64,000 nucleotides of DNA. Origin: Saxidomus purpurata. Taxonomy: Eukaryota > Mollusca > Bivalvia > Venerida > Veneridae. The stretch is taken from assembly GCA_022818135.1 (NCBI GenBank), contig JAFMSR010000018.1, forward strand, positions 25,185,017 through 25,249,016, in the 5' to 3' direction. This document shows positions 36,401 to 51,400 of the stretch, piece by piece (positions within the stretch are counted from its first letter, which is position 1; each line of letters begins with the position of its first letter). A model generated the notes under the pieces. It did not search any database and was not told the DNA's origin. It saw only the letters and a program-made list of their open reading frames with translations. The position numbers were made by a program, and so were the translations under genes.

Positions 36401-39400
36401 GGCTTATATAGGAACAACTTTAAAAATCTTCTTCTCTGAAACTACAAAGCCTACAGCTAAGATATATAGCATGTGGCATGACTCAGTAGACCACTATTAA
36501 GATTGTCCAAATTATGACCCCAGAGTCAAAATTTTCCCGCCTATAGCTTTGATATTTAGCATGTGGCATAACCTAGAGGTCCTCTACCAAGATTGTTTAA
36601 TTTTTGACATCCGGCTCAAAATTACATAGGCTTACATAGGAAAAACATCAAATATCTTTATTTCTGAAACCACAAGGCCTAGAGCTAATGTATTTGGCAT
36701 TTATTAGTGCCTAGTTGACATTCCAAGAATGTTCAAATCATGTCCCCCTGTAAAAATTGACCATTTCTGCTCTTGATGACCTTGTATCATAGCCAATGGT
36801 AGCCAGGTGAGCGATAGAGGGTCATCTTGGCGCTCTTGTTTTTTATGTTGTGTTATGATTTTAGTTACTAAGTATTCCGTGTCAAAATATTATTACAGAA
36901 CATGTCAAAAATAACAATAAAATTTGTGTTGTGTTCAGTTTCGCTAACATGCATGTGCGAACATGCAATTTCCGAAGTCATCGCTAAAATATCAAGCAGA
37001 AATGAACGAAACCCTTGTATACAATTGCAAAATGTACAAAAATCACGAATATGTACTATTCACGATTGTGTCATGTACTACTGTCTTGAACATATCTTGA
37101 ACAGTTGCAAACAATTGCTTTCATAATGCTTGGTTATATTTAACACTGACCATAAATTTTAGTTATACAAGTAATACAAACTGCCATACAAAAATACTTT
37201 ACACCACGGGATTCGAACCAGCCGAATAAAAAAAAATCCCACCTGACGGTCTTCTACACTAACCACTAAGCTATTTCTTCCTCTGTTTGGCGATGAGATT
37301 TAATTCAAATATAACAGTGTCGTAGATGGTTGCTTCCCCTGTTTTCAATAACAATAGTGTCTAAATGTAACATAACATGACGTCACTATTAACTTATACA
37401 AACTGACTTATAATGTACTTTGGTTTTTAGGGACATCATCTATATAAACATCATGGGATGCATGTCACTGGGATGCAAGAAAGTTTTTCTAACATTTCAA
37501 AAATAACCAAAAGCTAGAATGATTATATTTTATGTTTATGTGGAATTATTTTACCTATAATTATTATTAAATTTATTGCGGTCGACGTCAGTTAAGTTGT
37601 GATCAGTTCTTTGCACACGTTTATAAAGTACTGGACAGTTTTATTGTACACCAGCTTCGGTCAAACGAAAATGTGAGTGAAGTAGTGGATTTGTTCTGAA
37701 CGACAAACAAGCGAGCAGCTACGACATATCCACTACTTCACTCATATTTCCGTTTGACCGAAGCTGTGTTGACGTGTGTGTGTGGCGCCAGTACACCAGA
37801 ACGACAACTTTGCAGCGCCAACATGCCAATATATGGCGCCAGAATGACAAATTTCAGTGTAGTGTTGTCGTTTTGGCGCATATGAATATAGGAATAACTG
37901 TTTGTAATTTTGATATTTGCGACTGTATATATGGTTTTTAATGGTCGCAAATATTTTTAACGGCGACGGCGTTAGCCGGAGCTGTTAAAACTGTTTGCGA
38001 CCATTAAAACTGTATATACGGTCGCAAATATCAAAATCACTAAATAGTTATCCCTTTTCTAACGCACAATGTGTCTAGATGCGATAATTTAAACGCCGTT
38101 TGAATTTTACGACTATATATACGTTATTTAATAGTCGCAAATTTAAACGACGTCACCAATCAGAAACGACGTTACATCGGCACTGCGTTAGAAAAAGTCA
38201 TATTTGCTCTTATTTTGTCTTTCTGGCGTGCTGGCGTACTTGTGCACCACAAACAGGCCAGCACACCAAAACGACAAACAAGTGCGCCGATACGACAAAC
38301 AAGGCAATTGTCGAACTTGCGGGGGCGCCAAAACGACAAGTGCAAATTTGGCGTATTGGCATCTCGACGCTCAACACACCAACACACCACAACGACAAAT
38401 TCTTGATTCGCCGGGTGTGTTGGCGGGCGCGGAGGCGCCAACACGACAAATATGACTTGTAGTATTGGCGTGCTTTATTTGTCGTTCTGGCCTACTGGCG
38501 TGCTGGCGCCGCGCAAACGCGCCAACACGACAAATAAGCGTTCCGATACGACAAATAAGATATTGTTGTTCCGGCATGTTGACGTGTTTTCGCATCTGAA
38601 GAGCGCCAACACACCAGAACGACAAGTAAGGCGCGCCAATACGACAATTGACATATCAAGAATTTATCGTTCTGGCATGGTGGCGCCACACTTTGTTTAC
38701 GCCTCAAAGTTGTCGTTCTGGCGTCCCTTGAGCCAAACGCGTGATGGCGTGTCGGCGGGGCGCAAACATGCCAACCAGCAAGATTGACAAATTTTTTAAC
38801 TTAGAGATTTACTGCAAGATACTCTTCATGTTTTTACAGATATTTTTCAATGTAAGTAAGCCCCTATTTGATTCAGTAAAACGAAACAAGAATTTGTTGA
38901 CAGTTGTGTAAACTATGTTTAAGTAGCTTAATTTCCACTGATTCTATCATACAGTCTTTTGTTTGTATACGAGCAAGATAATATTTCAAAATATTTTGTT
39001 CTTCATTATAATTCACTAATTAAAATATTTCTTTACACGAACTAATAGTGTAAGTATACTACAACATTATGGCATCCAAACCAGGATAAAAAGTTTGATG
39101 TAAAAAGAAGAACTGAAAAATAATAAAACATGCACCCCACCCACTGAAAAAAATTGTGCGCTACCATAAGTTAGTGACTTTATGACATGTAATGTGTAAT
39201 GCCATTAGTTTATTCTGAATTCTACAAGTATACCTTTGAAAAAGTACTTCCAACGTAGGTCTATACATTGTATCCCTCGCCCCCTACCTCCCCTGACACC
39301 CCGGACAAAAAAGGGTCATGAGTTCGGCTGTGGAAAACCTGTTGATGGTGGTTAGATTCTTTACAAAAATCAGATTTTTCTACAGGAAAAAGTATGTTAT

Positions 39401-42400
39401 TCCTACCAATACAGTATGCAAAAGCTGCTTTCACAGAAATATGTAGGAAAGGATTTACATATATAAGTCACAATGCATCATGTATATCCTAGCTAAACAG
39501 AAAAATGCATATTTAGGAAAAAACATACGGCGTTTCACGCCCACTCAAATATAGTATACAGACAATTCGGAAATTAAGTAAGGGTTATCTCCCTCGCCTT
39601 TCTTTCCGGGTGCGCACTGCTGAGACTGCAGAGGTATCGGCAGCTTTTGGCAAAATGTGGGACAAAACTGTTTATTTTATTTCGTAGAATAAAGGTTAAA
39701 TATTGCTTTTACACTTAGCCATCTGATGCCAAAGATGCCGTAATAAAAGAATCTGTACTTAAACTTTGTACTTTTTCTGTGAATATTTTTACTTATTTTA
39801 ACTGACATGTAACAGGAAATCACAAAGATGTCTGATTTGGTGCCTCTTTCCCCTTGGAAAAATATAAACGTCATTAATTTCTGTTACCATTATGGGCCAA
39901 TAGAGCGGATGTTATTATGCATGTGATCATCCACTTGACGTCACGCGCGGGTCAAAAACAGCAGTGCCTGTTTTAAACAGGCAAATTTTGAGTTAAAAAT
40001 ATTCAAGTGAAAAATTGTGAGCATAAAAAAATTAAACTTTATTTTCTTCACATAGGCGAAAAACATAGTTGCTCATTCATCAAAACCTTTTTAAAAGGTA
40101 CTTAATATGTGCCTATTTACAAGCACAGGTACTTGGCGTGTGCTACAACCCACTAACCCACTGATACAAGTCTCAAACATTTTTCGGGTTTTTTTTCATA
40201 CGTTATATGGTATTTAAAGGTATTTGACTCCATGAGTAGGGCAAATACCTAGTCTGTTTCGAAACTTCTAGTTTTGTCATAAGACATTCTAAAATAATGT
40301 TTCAGTTATATTTTCAGGACGTTTACAGATCCTATCGACGACAGGCTCTCTATGTCGTGGTTGTCGTTGTTGTAGCAAACTGAGACCGAAGTGAATATTA
40401 TCACTAACTGCGATTACATCAATTATTAGAACCTGGGAAAAAATTAAAATGTATAAATCAGAATTTTTACACATTGCCGTTTCATGTATAAATATAAACT
40501 ATTCATAAAGTAAGTGATAAATTTCACTGCGGTCTCGGCCATTTTTATTACAACAACAACAACCACGACATGAAGAGCCGGAATGATAGTGTTTGCAAAC
40601 GTCCTGAAAATATAACTGCCGTAAAAAAATAGCCCATTTTGGTTTGACCTAAATAAGGTACGCTTCATTCCTGGTGTTTTTGTTATTATTTAGCTCTGAT
40701 CGTAAGCGTGCCAAAACCTCATAAAATATTGATGATATTTAAAATTCCTGTGGTGCTATTGGAAGTTGAAGGAAAGCGTTAAGACCTCGCATTGTGAATA
40801 TAAAACTGTAAAGCGTGAAATGTCTTAACATATCAACGTGAAAAATGAAAATACGAATTTTATTTTCATTGATATTGTACATATCGATGTCCCATAAACA
40901 GCTATCTTTATTTTGATAGATATATATTGTTGTATAAACATTTACAGTTTCAGTCATGTTAGCCCATGACTTCAAATAGTTGAGATATTGGAACCCTTAT
41001 ATTGACCACCTCAGTTAGTTATAGTGTGCCTAGAACTATGAATTTAACATTTAAAACAATAGAACCATCAACAGTCGGTTGCATGGCTCAGAGTCTGTCT
41101 AGGTCTGTTTAATGTCTGGTTCTTGTATATAGATAATTTAATTTGTAGGTATTAAAGTGTTTCCTTTCTCTTTTATCATTTTACAGTTCCGGTTTGGTGT
41201 GTATTACAGCAAAGAAAGCAGTGCATCTGTACTGGTGGAATGTCATGAAGGAATCTGTTCATTGGTAAAATTAACTTTTTTTCATGTACTAGCATAACTA
41301 CGCAGATAAGTGACCGAAACCACAGACGTTAATATTCATTTAATATCACTTCAGATACGATACGATTACAAATTTAGATTACCTTCATTGTTGTTGTTGT
41401 TTTGTCTTTATTTAGTACATTTTTGTACTAACATTCATGTCATATGAAAAGATTATATGAATATATGTCCATATTACAGGAATAAGCAAATTTATTGCGA
41501 GGGAGAAGCAATAAGTTTGTTTATTCCTGTAGTATGGACCTGTAAGTGGCTTAAAGCTTGTCTCATCTACAGACAATATTTATATGAAATGTATATAGAG
41601 ATTTTGAGCGGAGCTTAGCTCTATGATGTCACAGTCCAACTTATTGGAAAATCAAGTATCTTTTAAAAAAAGATAAACGGCGTTACCCGAGAGACGGATA
41701 TTCCCATCCGCACCTGCAGCCATTGATAGTGTATTCATTCACAAAAGACCTAAATCGTGAATGGAAGTCTATTTCTGTGAGAAGAAGGTCTAATATGAAT
41801 TCCATCCACCGCCTATCCATTCATAACGGGTCGTACCGCACATATACCTCGCCAGAGGGTGGTGGACCTAATAACCACTATTATAACAAAAAATATCCAT
41901 TCATAACATTTGTTTGGTCTTAAAAGTAGGTCGAACGTCTGCTTATTCAGTTAACGCCGAAAAAATGAATAACTATTTTCATATTTATTTAGAGATACCG
42001 AGTATGGAATCTGCAGCTTGTTTTCAATGAAATGGGATCATTTGATTGGACCAGAAATAACGGCAAACTTTTATATGCAATTATAGACTAATGTTGAAGT
42101 CAATAGTTTTGAATACCTGTTAAAATGATATTGACAGAAGACGAAGTCCAACGTCACTATCATTTTTTGTATTTATGTATTTTCTCCCGGTTATTAGTCA
42201 GGATTAAGTATCTATGATAGATATAGGATCTAAATGTTTATCGAAAATTTACTGTCACCTACTAAAACAACCAAACAGAAAATCAAATTGCTACATTTGC
42301 AGGATGGCTCTGTAGAAATTGATGGCATACTGGTTAAAATAGAGCAAGATTACACATCAACGGATTTTAGATCGCACACTATACGTAAACGACAGCTGCC

Positions 42401-45400
42401 GAGCTTTGAGCAGATGAAGACGTTGTTATATGAAGCAACGGCTCCGGGAGAAAGGCCTACCAATGTTAATGCTCGTAAGACAATATTAATTCTTACACTG
42501 TTGTCGGCAACTGATTGCCTCTTTAAAGGCTGTTTAATGCTACTAAGTTAGTCACTTTCAATATCAAATAGTGCTCCTCTGAACAACTGATGGTCCAACC
42601 GAAACTTTAAAATGCATATGTACATTTTACAAGTATTGCAGCGTAAGGGTTAACGAACCATTTCCCATTTACCACCCAAAACACAGTATCATTTAAACTC
42701 TGAACTGCAATTCAATTACATGTATAAAACAGAGTTTTATGGTAATATGAAATATTTCTGTTCTCAATTTACTGCGCATGTGCCCCTTACCTGAAAGTTC
42801 TAGCCAAAAGGTCTTTGTTGACATACTGATTTCTTTCAAGGCTTTAACCGTTTCATGTACGTGGGTATATTACTAGTCATGGGTAACTGTCTGTTCTAAG
42901 AAGACTGGCTATTTTCCTCTGTGTGTCACACACCTCATCTGGCTACTTCTTTTTAACTATTAATTTCGCCTTGTCTTTTGAAGAATGACAATGCACTTTT
43001 CTCAGTAGAGTATTATAAGCTATACCTACAAATCTAAAGCCTCTATATATAACAAATCGGAATAGAATTTTAGCGTAGACCATTTAAATCATAGTAAGAC
43101 AAAGTTACCTGAAAGTGGTTCCTGGTGGAATAATTTCTTAGAATATAACATTTAAATAAAGAAATTTAGAACTTCATCAGAAAGACGCTTTAGTTGCAGA
43201 AAATATCTATCAAACCAGGAAGCAGAAAAAGTCATTGTCTTTTGTTTTTGTCCTCGGACTGGAAATTATTTCTCTCGACTATTCGAAGAATATGGAGAGC
43301 TATTACAGTCACTTGTGTGTCGTTTTGCATGCAAGGTACAATGTACTATCATGCACATATCCAAGTATCCACGCATAGCGGTGATTTAAAACGTCAAAAA
43401 GTTTTTAAATATCAAACATGCAGGTTAGATAACTCCTGACTGAATTTATTACAACCTTTATCAACAGATATTTTCCTGTAAGATATAAAGTTTACGATAG
43501 GAAACAAGTAAGTACATGAAACGGCCACCCAAATATAATAGTTAAACACATGCTTTATTGAATTACGAATCAAGTACTCGGCTGTCTTTTATATATATAC
43601 CATTCTTTTACAACGACTACGCGAATTTTTCAAAAACGGAGGATCTCGCCGTTTACACTCTCGATGCTGCTGAAAATGTTGGATCTCACTTCTTTAATTA
43701 ATTTAATTTTTATTCTGCATAGCGTTGAGTCAACCATGGTTATTCTAAGAAAGAAAGCACCTCATATATCTATAAATTATACTGAAAGAAGACACACCTG
43801 CTTACACTAAATGTGTTATAGAAAGTGTTTTTGACAAAATAGTATGTACATGTCATTTACACATATTGCTATGTCTTTATTAAATATGTGGTTCATAAAA
43901 TGTTATTAATTGTTTTAACATTTAAATGGTTTATGAAATTAAAGAAATCTTTGACACGATGATTATTTATTAAGTCATATTTTATCGCATTGCCCCACTT
44001 CAATTTCTATTAAATATTCTTTAAATTTAGTGGAATAAATCAGTTAGTCAGTAAAAACTCAGAAGATCGATATCGGTATTGATTTGAAACTCAAATAAAC
44101 TCCGATAAAGTCTTCAGGTGTGTCAGACTGTCAAGATAACTCTTGTATGGATTTAATTCAACTTATGGCCCTTGTTTGACTTAATAAAATTGGTTAAAGT
44201 TTGCATGCAAGGTATTAACTATCATGTACATACTTTTTTTTATCTCCGTAACAACTCATGGGGTTGATTTAAAACTTCAATAGCGTCTAAGACCTAAAAC
44301 AATGATCTGTCATTGTCATCCTGGCTGACCTCTATTTCTAATTCTGACTAATATAGACTTAATAAATAGTATACACTTAATACGACCAGTATTATACTTC
44401 ATGTACGACAAGTACACGAATGAATGGTTTGATATTGGTCCTGTTTATTCAGACTACATCTAAGACCCCATATCCATGTCCTTTGGTTTGATTATGTGTT
44501 ATTTAGTCTGGACAAAGAAGTGCAACTAAGACGATCCCAACAAATGAATCATCGAAATCTCCATTCCACACGCAAATAGTATTCGTTGCAACCCGTTAGA
44601 CGTGACACGTTTTAAGCTTCAACTTTGAAAACTTGGAACAAATGTGGAAACATTTGGTATTTTTAAATATTTCTAGTTACTGATATGCTTTATATTTATT
44701 ACCACGGTTTTCTTTTCCTTTCAGACCATTTAAGAAGACGGCGGTCTGTGATACCTGACTGTGACATTATTGAAGTTAAAGCTTTAGTGGATGACACAAT
44801 TTGGGAACAGTATGTTTTATTGCTATCCATCAATTCACGTTATCGAAACGGTCAACCGGTGGACAATACTGTAGTGTAATTTAAAACCGTCTTCCGTATA
44901 ATGAGGGATACAGTGTTGTGTAATATATGGTTTGTTGATTAAACAAGGGGCTGTTGAGCCACAAAGTTACACTGACGTAATTTGGTGCTCGCTCCCAAAA
45001 CGCTGTCGAGATTTGGTATTATCAAATGCGTTTATACGATGCATACGGTTTGTCAAGGATCATTGAATTGACTAATATAGAATAAACTTTTAAAAAACGT
45101 CTTTTCAAAACTTATATGGCCTAGAGCTCAGATATATAGTGTGTAAAATTGGCTAGCGGATTACTACCAAATTTGTTCAAATCATGCCTAGGGCCAAAAT
45201 TGACCCTCACCCAGGCGTCACTTTTAAACACAGACCCCTTAAAATCTTCTTTTCCAAAACCACATGACCTAAAGCTTAAAGATATTTTGAATGTAACATA
45301 GTCCAGTGGACCTTTTCCAAGTCTTTTCAAGTCATACCACAGGATCAAAACTGACACGCTCCGGGATTGCTTTTCTCTAATTTTAAAGCTTTAAAGTCTT

Positions 45401-48400
45401 CGTGTATTTAACTGCGTGGCCCCGAGCATACTGCAATGTCTGTCTGTTCTCTACGAGGTTTGTTCTTATCATGCTCTGGGGTCAAAATTGACCACGCCCA
45501 TAGTGTAGCAAGGTGAAACCTATTATGTTTAATTTCTTGTGAGCCATTGGGCACAGGATCCGCATACTTTATGGACAGGATGATCTTAACCAGTAAATGA
45601 CCTGTATGGAAATTTAAGTCACTGGGTCAAAGGTCGTATCTATTATGTTCAATAACTGGAGAACCATTACGTCTATGGTAGTGAGGTTAATATTGACCAG
45701 TAGATTACCCCTTCTGATTACCCCTACTGACCTCGGGTGTGACCTTCCGACCTACTTTCTAGTTTCTAGTTGCGATCCTGTTTCATGTAAGAATCAAAAG
45801 TTTCAAAGGCGTTTTTGTTGTCTAGTGTCTGACATAATACGACCGTTTCAGGTGCGTGATCACTGGGACTAATACCTATTCATAACTAAATATCAACTAA
45901 TATGAAACGTTGTTTTATAATTATTAATAGATTTCGCATCATAGTTCGCACTAAAAAGTCATTCTAAAATGTGATCCCAATAAGTTAGTCGACCAGTTTA
46001 ATTAATATGATATGATATCAAAGTACCGCAATTGTAAGTGAAGAGCTTTTAGCATTGTCATAATAGAATGATTTTCATTGTTGAAGCTGAAAAAACTTTA
46101 TGTCTTCTCATGTCCTTTTTGTTTGTTACTCAATACCAATACTCGACCGCGTTTTGGTGTTGTGGACTATAAAATGCGTTAGTGCCACTTTGTAGTTAAA
46201 GAGTGCGCAATATAAAATTTCCCGATATTTGATATATATTGTGTTGACTTAAAGTGACATTATGCACATTTTTTAAAAGTAAAATTCCAGCTGAAATAGG
46301 TGTGTGTGGAAAGGATAGAGGAAATAATAACTTTTAACCCAATGCAACAAACTTTTCCTGCTACCAGTACGAAATAATAACTTTCCAAATATTACTTTTC
46401 CTATTTTGACTGGGAGAGTCAATTTAAGAAATAAACAAATGCATGCGGAGTTGCTTCCCTTCCACTGCTGAACAACACAAATAACACAAGGGAGATCACT
46501 GCCAAGGAAGGAATTATTATTTCATTAGTCCATTTTTTTAATTTCTAAAGCACCAACTTCAAATATTAATGCGGCATTATCATTAGTTTAACACTTAAAT
46601 GCACAGCAACCGAAAATTACTTTTATAAAACTGTCACCAAAAATATATAATGTGCAGTGAGATGAGCATAATGTCACTTTAATAAACGGAAAGTGGTAGT
46701 GTTTTAGAACATGTTAGATCTATTATCACCTACTAACGGATTAATGCACATTTTCTTGGCGCATCACATTTGATGTATTACTGCGACTTATTAAACACGA
46801 GCGGGCGAGCACGATGAAAGTTAACTACTAGTATAGGAAAAATATTTGGTAAACTTGAAATGTGGTGATTCAACTATATCATTTTTTTAAGTTACAAAGA
46901 TAGGTTTGGAGGAGATGAAAGTCGTGCTACGGACGAAATTGAGAAATACTTCAGAAGTACGTTTGCTGAGGTAAGACTGCGTTACTTTAGTTATGAGCCA
47001 GCTTTACTAGGTGAGGGTTGATTGGTATCTCTTAATCAATGCCCGGAACCGTATTTTTTTTTGAATCTCAAGACATAATTAATGCACACCATATGTTTCC
47101 AGTTGACTATTGAATAGACAACTTACAGCTCATTTCACGGATATTAAAGAAATAGGTAAACAGTACAGTGTTCCATTGCAGTTTTGTTTTAAATCAGTAG
47201 TAGCTCATAAGTCCAATCAACTTTGCATGTTTCTTGTTCTGAGTATTTAAGTACAATACCACGTAACGACTTGAATGTTAGGTAACGTGCATATTACCAC
47301 CTGTATCTACATGTAACATGTTCACCTAACGAAACGGCTCGAACTCTTTAACAAAACGTTAGTCTTTTTTGTGTAATTTGAAAGTAAGTATATGTTTATG
47401 GAATACACCTATTTTTTCTTCTTGCTATGATTAAATGTTGGTCTATGCACAGGTTGGCACAGGCAGCTTCAATAAAAACCTTTATCGAGATGGAAAAGTG
47501 AACGCAGATTCTGTAGCAATTTGCATGTTTTGTAAAACATAATTTCAGAATTTTGAAGTTAGAACTACAAATTAAAAATGATTGAATAAAGCTTGACGAG
47601 TGACGCATCAAAATCAGATACTTTAATTCGATCATTTATTGTAAAAAGGTCAGGTACGATACATTAATGGTGACTTGTTTAAGGAGGTAACTCCTTCTTT
47701 GAAGTGACCACAGAACCAGGTTCATGTATACTTAAACTACAAACATTTACTTGCAGATTTTAATGTTCTTTCAATCGGGTTAATGATTATGCTTCGAAAC
47801 AAACACTGAAAATAATTTCATTCTCAATACTTCAGGTGGACTTCAGACTCAAATGTCTGACAAATTATTTCACTGACATCAACAATTGTGGAACGAATTG
47901 TCTTCGTGTGATTTTGGTAGCGATTGAAATATCAAAAGTAAGTGATGAAACTTGACTTAATCCCTCCTTCCATATGGAATACATGTAAGTATGAAAATAA
48001 CCGCTTCAATTGAATAGGTTGACATCTTGGCCTGTTTTTAACGATTCGTTTCAAAAACATAGTGATGAAGTTTATATTATATCAAATACATTTTAGAGAG
48101 CAAAAACTTCGACATATTATATAAAGTGCTAGATATATATATGATAACTAAAACTAAATGATCAACTAAATGATGCATATGTTCAAAAAGTGATTGCCAA
48201 TACCTGTTCATTAAGAAATCCAATTTGCGTAAAACATGTCAGGTATTCGTATTGTTTCGTAATATTAATTCTATAATCTAAAATATTCATTCACCAAATA
48301 ATCATACACTGCTGGGAAATTTCAATAAACACCGGCACAATCAAGATAAGCTGCGGCCCATATACATGGTGCCAGAACTGCGGTTTGCTCCGTCATGAAC

Positions 48401-51400
48401 AAGTACTAGAAAGTTAAGAGAACTTGTTGAAGCAGATGTCGAGCTGAACAAAAATGAGTGTAAACTTGAAAATGAGTGTAAACTTGAAGTGAATATACAG
48501 CTTTATTAGCACTCTGTCTAATTGTATAAAGGCCTTTTAATTTAATTTTTGAATCACTGTAGAACAGTTGTTTAGATTTGGTACAGTGTATGTATTTATG
48601 ATTATTTGTTTAATGTGACTACGTTTTTATCTCATGTTACAGACATCTTCCTGGACGGACGGCAACATGCGTTGTGAAAATTTTCAGGATGGAAGTTATC
48701 ATTGTTTTGTTAAAGGGATAAATGGATTGAATAAATGCGGCTGGTACAATACTCAGATGTCTGGCCACGCGACACTCTGGGATCACTTGATGTGCTTTTC
48801 AAAGTAATATACAATTCCACTCATTTTCCTGAGAATAGTAGACAGTGACATCTTTTGAAAAGCTTTGAAATAGAATTTACTGACATTTTGATGGCAATAG
48901 CATTTATTTAGATTAACAACAATAAACTTGTTGTTCCACTCGTGAACAAAACCCATTGTAGTGGTCACCTTTTAGCATTTCGTCTACTTATTTTATTTGA
49001 GTAAATACATTAGATCTTAATGAGTACCCAATGAGCTCTTATATTCCATTTTATAGGGAGAACATCATAATGCAAGACAGTGGACAGTGGACTGACTATT
49101 ACAGAAGTGAGTCTACTTTAGCTCTTAAGATATGCATAAGGACAATGTTACAGAAACAACCAGTGTAAATATAAAGGTTTAAACAGGAGACTGATCCAAA
49201 GACAAGCTTTTGAATTATACTCCAGATAAGTTATGAATACTTTTAGGTCAACTTCAAGTGGAGTGAATTTAGACTGTGTCTTATTATTCAACTTTACAAT
49301 ATTACACTCTGTATTAGATCAATTGCACACATGATATGAAACAGGTAGAGCTAATACAAAGCATAACTGAGCCAATATGAGAAAAGCAGGGCCAATATGG
49401 AATTCAAGCATTCTGATTGGTTTAAAAGAGAGGTCCAATACGGAGAAGTCACTTCCGTTAGATTTTTAAACGACGCCATTTTGTTTTTAGACTCATGCTG
49501 ATATCGAAAAATGGCTGTAAGATTTTTATTTTTGAAATAAACATAGGGTTACGGTATTCATTTTCTTAGTTAGATCATTTTCTATCCATCCATAACAGTT
49601 TTGAAGTAAAATTCGAGAAAAAGTTGATTTTCATTTTTTCATCCCCCTCCTGTATATTTATTTCTTCTTACTTGTGTGAAAATGCGATTCAAACGGTGAG
49701 AAAATAAATCTACCATGTCCCTTGAGTTGTTGATGAGGAAATCTCACCCTCGGGTTGAGATACGTCCAAAAAAACTGGACAGAGCCTCATTTTTGTGACG
49801 TATCTCAACCCTTGGGTGGGATTTCCTTATCCACAACTCATGAACATGTTAGAGTCTCTTTAAATTCTTGTTTATTTAGCCAATATTGTAAAGTTGAATA
49901 ATAAAATTATCATTAATCAAGTGATTTCATATTGACCTTGTTATTTGTCCTCGGGCAGTCGTATTGGCCCTCGGCCTTCGTCCTTGGGCCAATACGACCA
50001 CCCTCGGACAAATAACAAGGCCAATATGAAATCACTTGATTAATAACATTATATTATTTAAATAGTCCGATTAGTAAAGTCTTGGTTACACTGATAATGA
50101 ATGTTGGTCATAATGAAAGGTTAAATTAGTCAAATTATAACCAAATGTGCGAAGTTTTGCTACCTATTAATCATATTTATTACCTGCTTCAGTTTAAACA
50201 TTTTAGTTTTCATGCTGTTTTAAACCTGGTGATATTTAACTCTTAGATAAAAAGCGTAGCTGGGACCCAAACAGCGCATTTTACTTAAACAATTGTCAAT
50301 AAGAAGGTAAACAACAAGGCGCTTAAATGTAGCGACCAAGTTTCAGAACTCAATAACTTTAACTAGAATAATATAATGCATATTTATTAAAACCTATTGA
50401 ATATATAGGTAAAAACTTATACTTTCATTAAAAATTTACTTCAATGCCCAAATGCATACTGTTTTGCCCTATAACAAGCGTTTAAGCAATGCGTTAACCA
50501 AATATTACACAACAGACATTCCTAGAAATGCATTTGTTAATTATTTCAACTAACCTTCCAATTTTATTACGATTCGTTAGCACAGGATTAATTATTTTTC
50601 TTTGTTTAAATAAACAACACAATTACATTTTTTGTTATAACAACTTTATATTTTATTTAAGTGTCACATATAAAACAGTTCATATAAAACTATACACACA
50701 GTTTCTAAATCAGTCTATAGTTTTACAGCCAACCAATAATTGCTTATGAGGCACTTTATAGTCAAAAATATCACATTAAACCCCTTTTTTCTGACCATGA
50801 TCTTGTGAATAGATTGACTAGAAAAAAATGTTAAATAGACGACAACTGAAAATTTTAAAATGGTAAAAAAGAGCATTTTTCTTGTGATAAAGATTTACAA
50901 CTCTCATTTTGAACAGTTAAAGAGTAAAATTGCCAAAACATTTTCTTTAACAAAGATGTACTATTTTCATTTTTGACATAGACAAAAGAAAAACAACTCC
51001 TGGCAGCTTACTTACTAGAGCCAAACAAAGAATTTGTAAACACTTGACGCACCTTGACTCGCTGTAAACACTTGCCGCCTTGACTCGCTGTAAACACTTG
51101 ACGCACCTTGACTCGCTTGTAAACACTTGCCACCTTGACTCGCTGTAAACACTTGACACACCTTGACTCGCTATAATTCTCATAAAACATTATGTAATAC
51201 CTAACAAAGTACATCTAGTACTAAATTAACGGTTCTAGAAAGTGGCTCTGAAACAAATTACCAGACAGAGCCAAATAAGGGATATATTTACAATAATACC
51301 ACGGACTGTTGCAGAAAAGGTTAACAATCATGTAATTTTGACTATATTTAAAACATATACATGCAGTCATACTGGTTAATAATTGGTACGTCTTGTTTCC

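Noticed and set aside
37200..37290. Functional tRNA gene
   Set aside because: A and B boxes are present but no paired acceptor stem and an abnormal insert; called SINE-like or a pseudogene.
38100..38787. Overlapping frames on both strands near 38.2-38.7 kb
   Set aside because: The motif GCGCCAACACGACAA repeated in both orientations explains them.
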